Of a stretch of DNA of 17,866 nucleotides, positions 17,724-17,866 are shown piece by piece. Origin of the DNA: Nephromyces sp. MM_2019. Its lineage: Eukaryota > Apicomplexa > Aconoidasida > Nephromycida. The stretch's first letter is position 1. Every line of letters begins with the position of its first letter. A model generated the notes under the pieces. The model had not been told where the DNA came from and made no database searches. It saw only the letters and a program-made list of their open reading frames with translations. The translations under genes were made by a program, and so were the position numbers. The stretch covers positions 1-17,866 of the forward strand of contig JADHZB010000800.1 of the NCBI GenBank assembly GCA_015657535.1, read 5' to 3'.

Positions 17724-17866
17724 AAGCCACACACTGATCGGGGGGGAGCTGCAAGTTGAAGCATACAAATGCAATAAAGAGGAGAAAGGAGAGGGGGGAG
17801 AGAAGCCACACACTGATCGGGGGGGAGCTGCAAGTTGAAGCATACAAATGCAATAAAGAGGAGAAA
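17724..17866 (+). repeat. 79-bp tandem repeat, second copy cut by the window end
   Basis: Copy 1 occupies 17724-17802. The second starts at 17803 and matches it without difference for 64 bases up to the last base of the window. The unit includes a run of seven G after gatc and a purine-rich end. It sits just upstream of the large minus-strand frame. Exact identity suggests a recent duplication or an assembly artefact at a contig end. An 85-codon minus-strand frame from 17843 through both copies is a repeat and overlap artefact. Confidence 0.95.

Overview
This window looks like nuclear DNA from a plastid-bearing eukaryote. I see GT-AG introns, a recognisable branch point, single-copy genes separated by kilobases of AT-rich non-coding DNA, and many (CA)n/(GT)n microsatellites. 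There is also a plant/apicoplast-type IspE kinase with a long N-terminal leader, which points to a plastid MEP isoprenoid pathway. The standard genetic code fits: long frames are clean and TAA and TGA act as stops. I cannot fix the lineage. A red alga, an alga with a complex red-derived plastid, or an apicomplexan/perkinsid relative would all fit.

Layout. (1) Positions 592-2662, minus strand: a gene for a SUF4/ZNF207(BuGZ)-type double C2H2 zinc-finger protein. I rebuilt it by hand from three exons; a further 3' exon probably lies below 592. Its introns are full of GT/CA repeats. (2) Positions 2663-5723: about 3 kb of mostly non-coding DNA ending in a (CA)n-GA minisatellite with a higher-order pattern (5177-5373). 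(3) Positions 5724-7349, plus strand: intronless IspE of 541 residues. (4) Positions 7350-13279: about 6 kb dominated by degenerate tandem duplications, a perfect 14-bp-arm palindrome, a G-rich tract and one plausible small gene on the minus strand (10029-10496, 155 residues, one membrane segment). (5) Positions 13280-17716, minus strand: a very long intronless open frame (about 1,400-1,478 residues) with no family I recognise and an unresolved 5' end. (6) The window stops inside a 79-bp tandem repeat just upstream of that frame, so it may be a contig end.

The genes do not form a functional unit: a nuclear zinc-finger regulator, a plastid isoprenoid enzyme and unknowns. I found no obvious new multi-gene system. 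The most interesting material is the way simple repeats sit relative to splice sites in the zinc-finger gene (intron ends able to pair; an exon bracketed by complementary repeats), the big orphan protein, and the lineage-specific insertions in IspE. Many of the shorter open frames depend on GTG or TTG as start, which does not apply to eukaryotic nuclear genes, and I discounted those.
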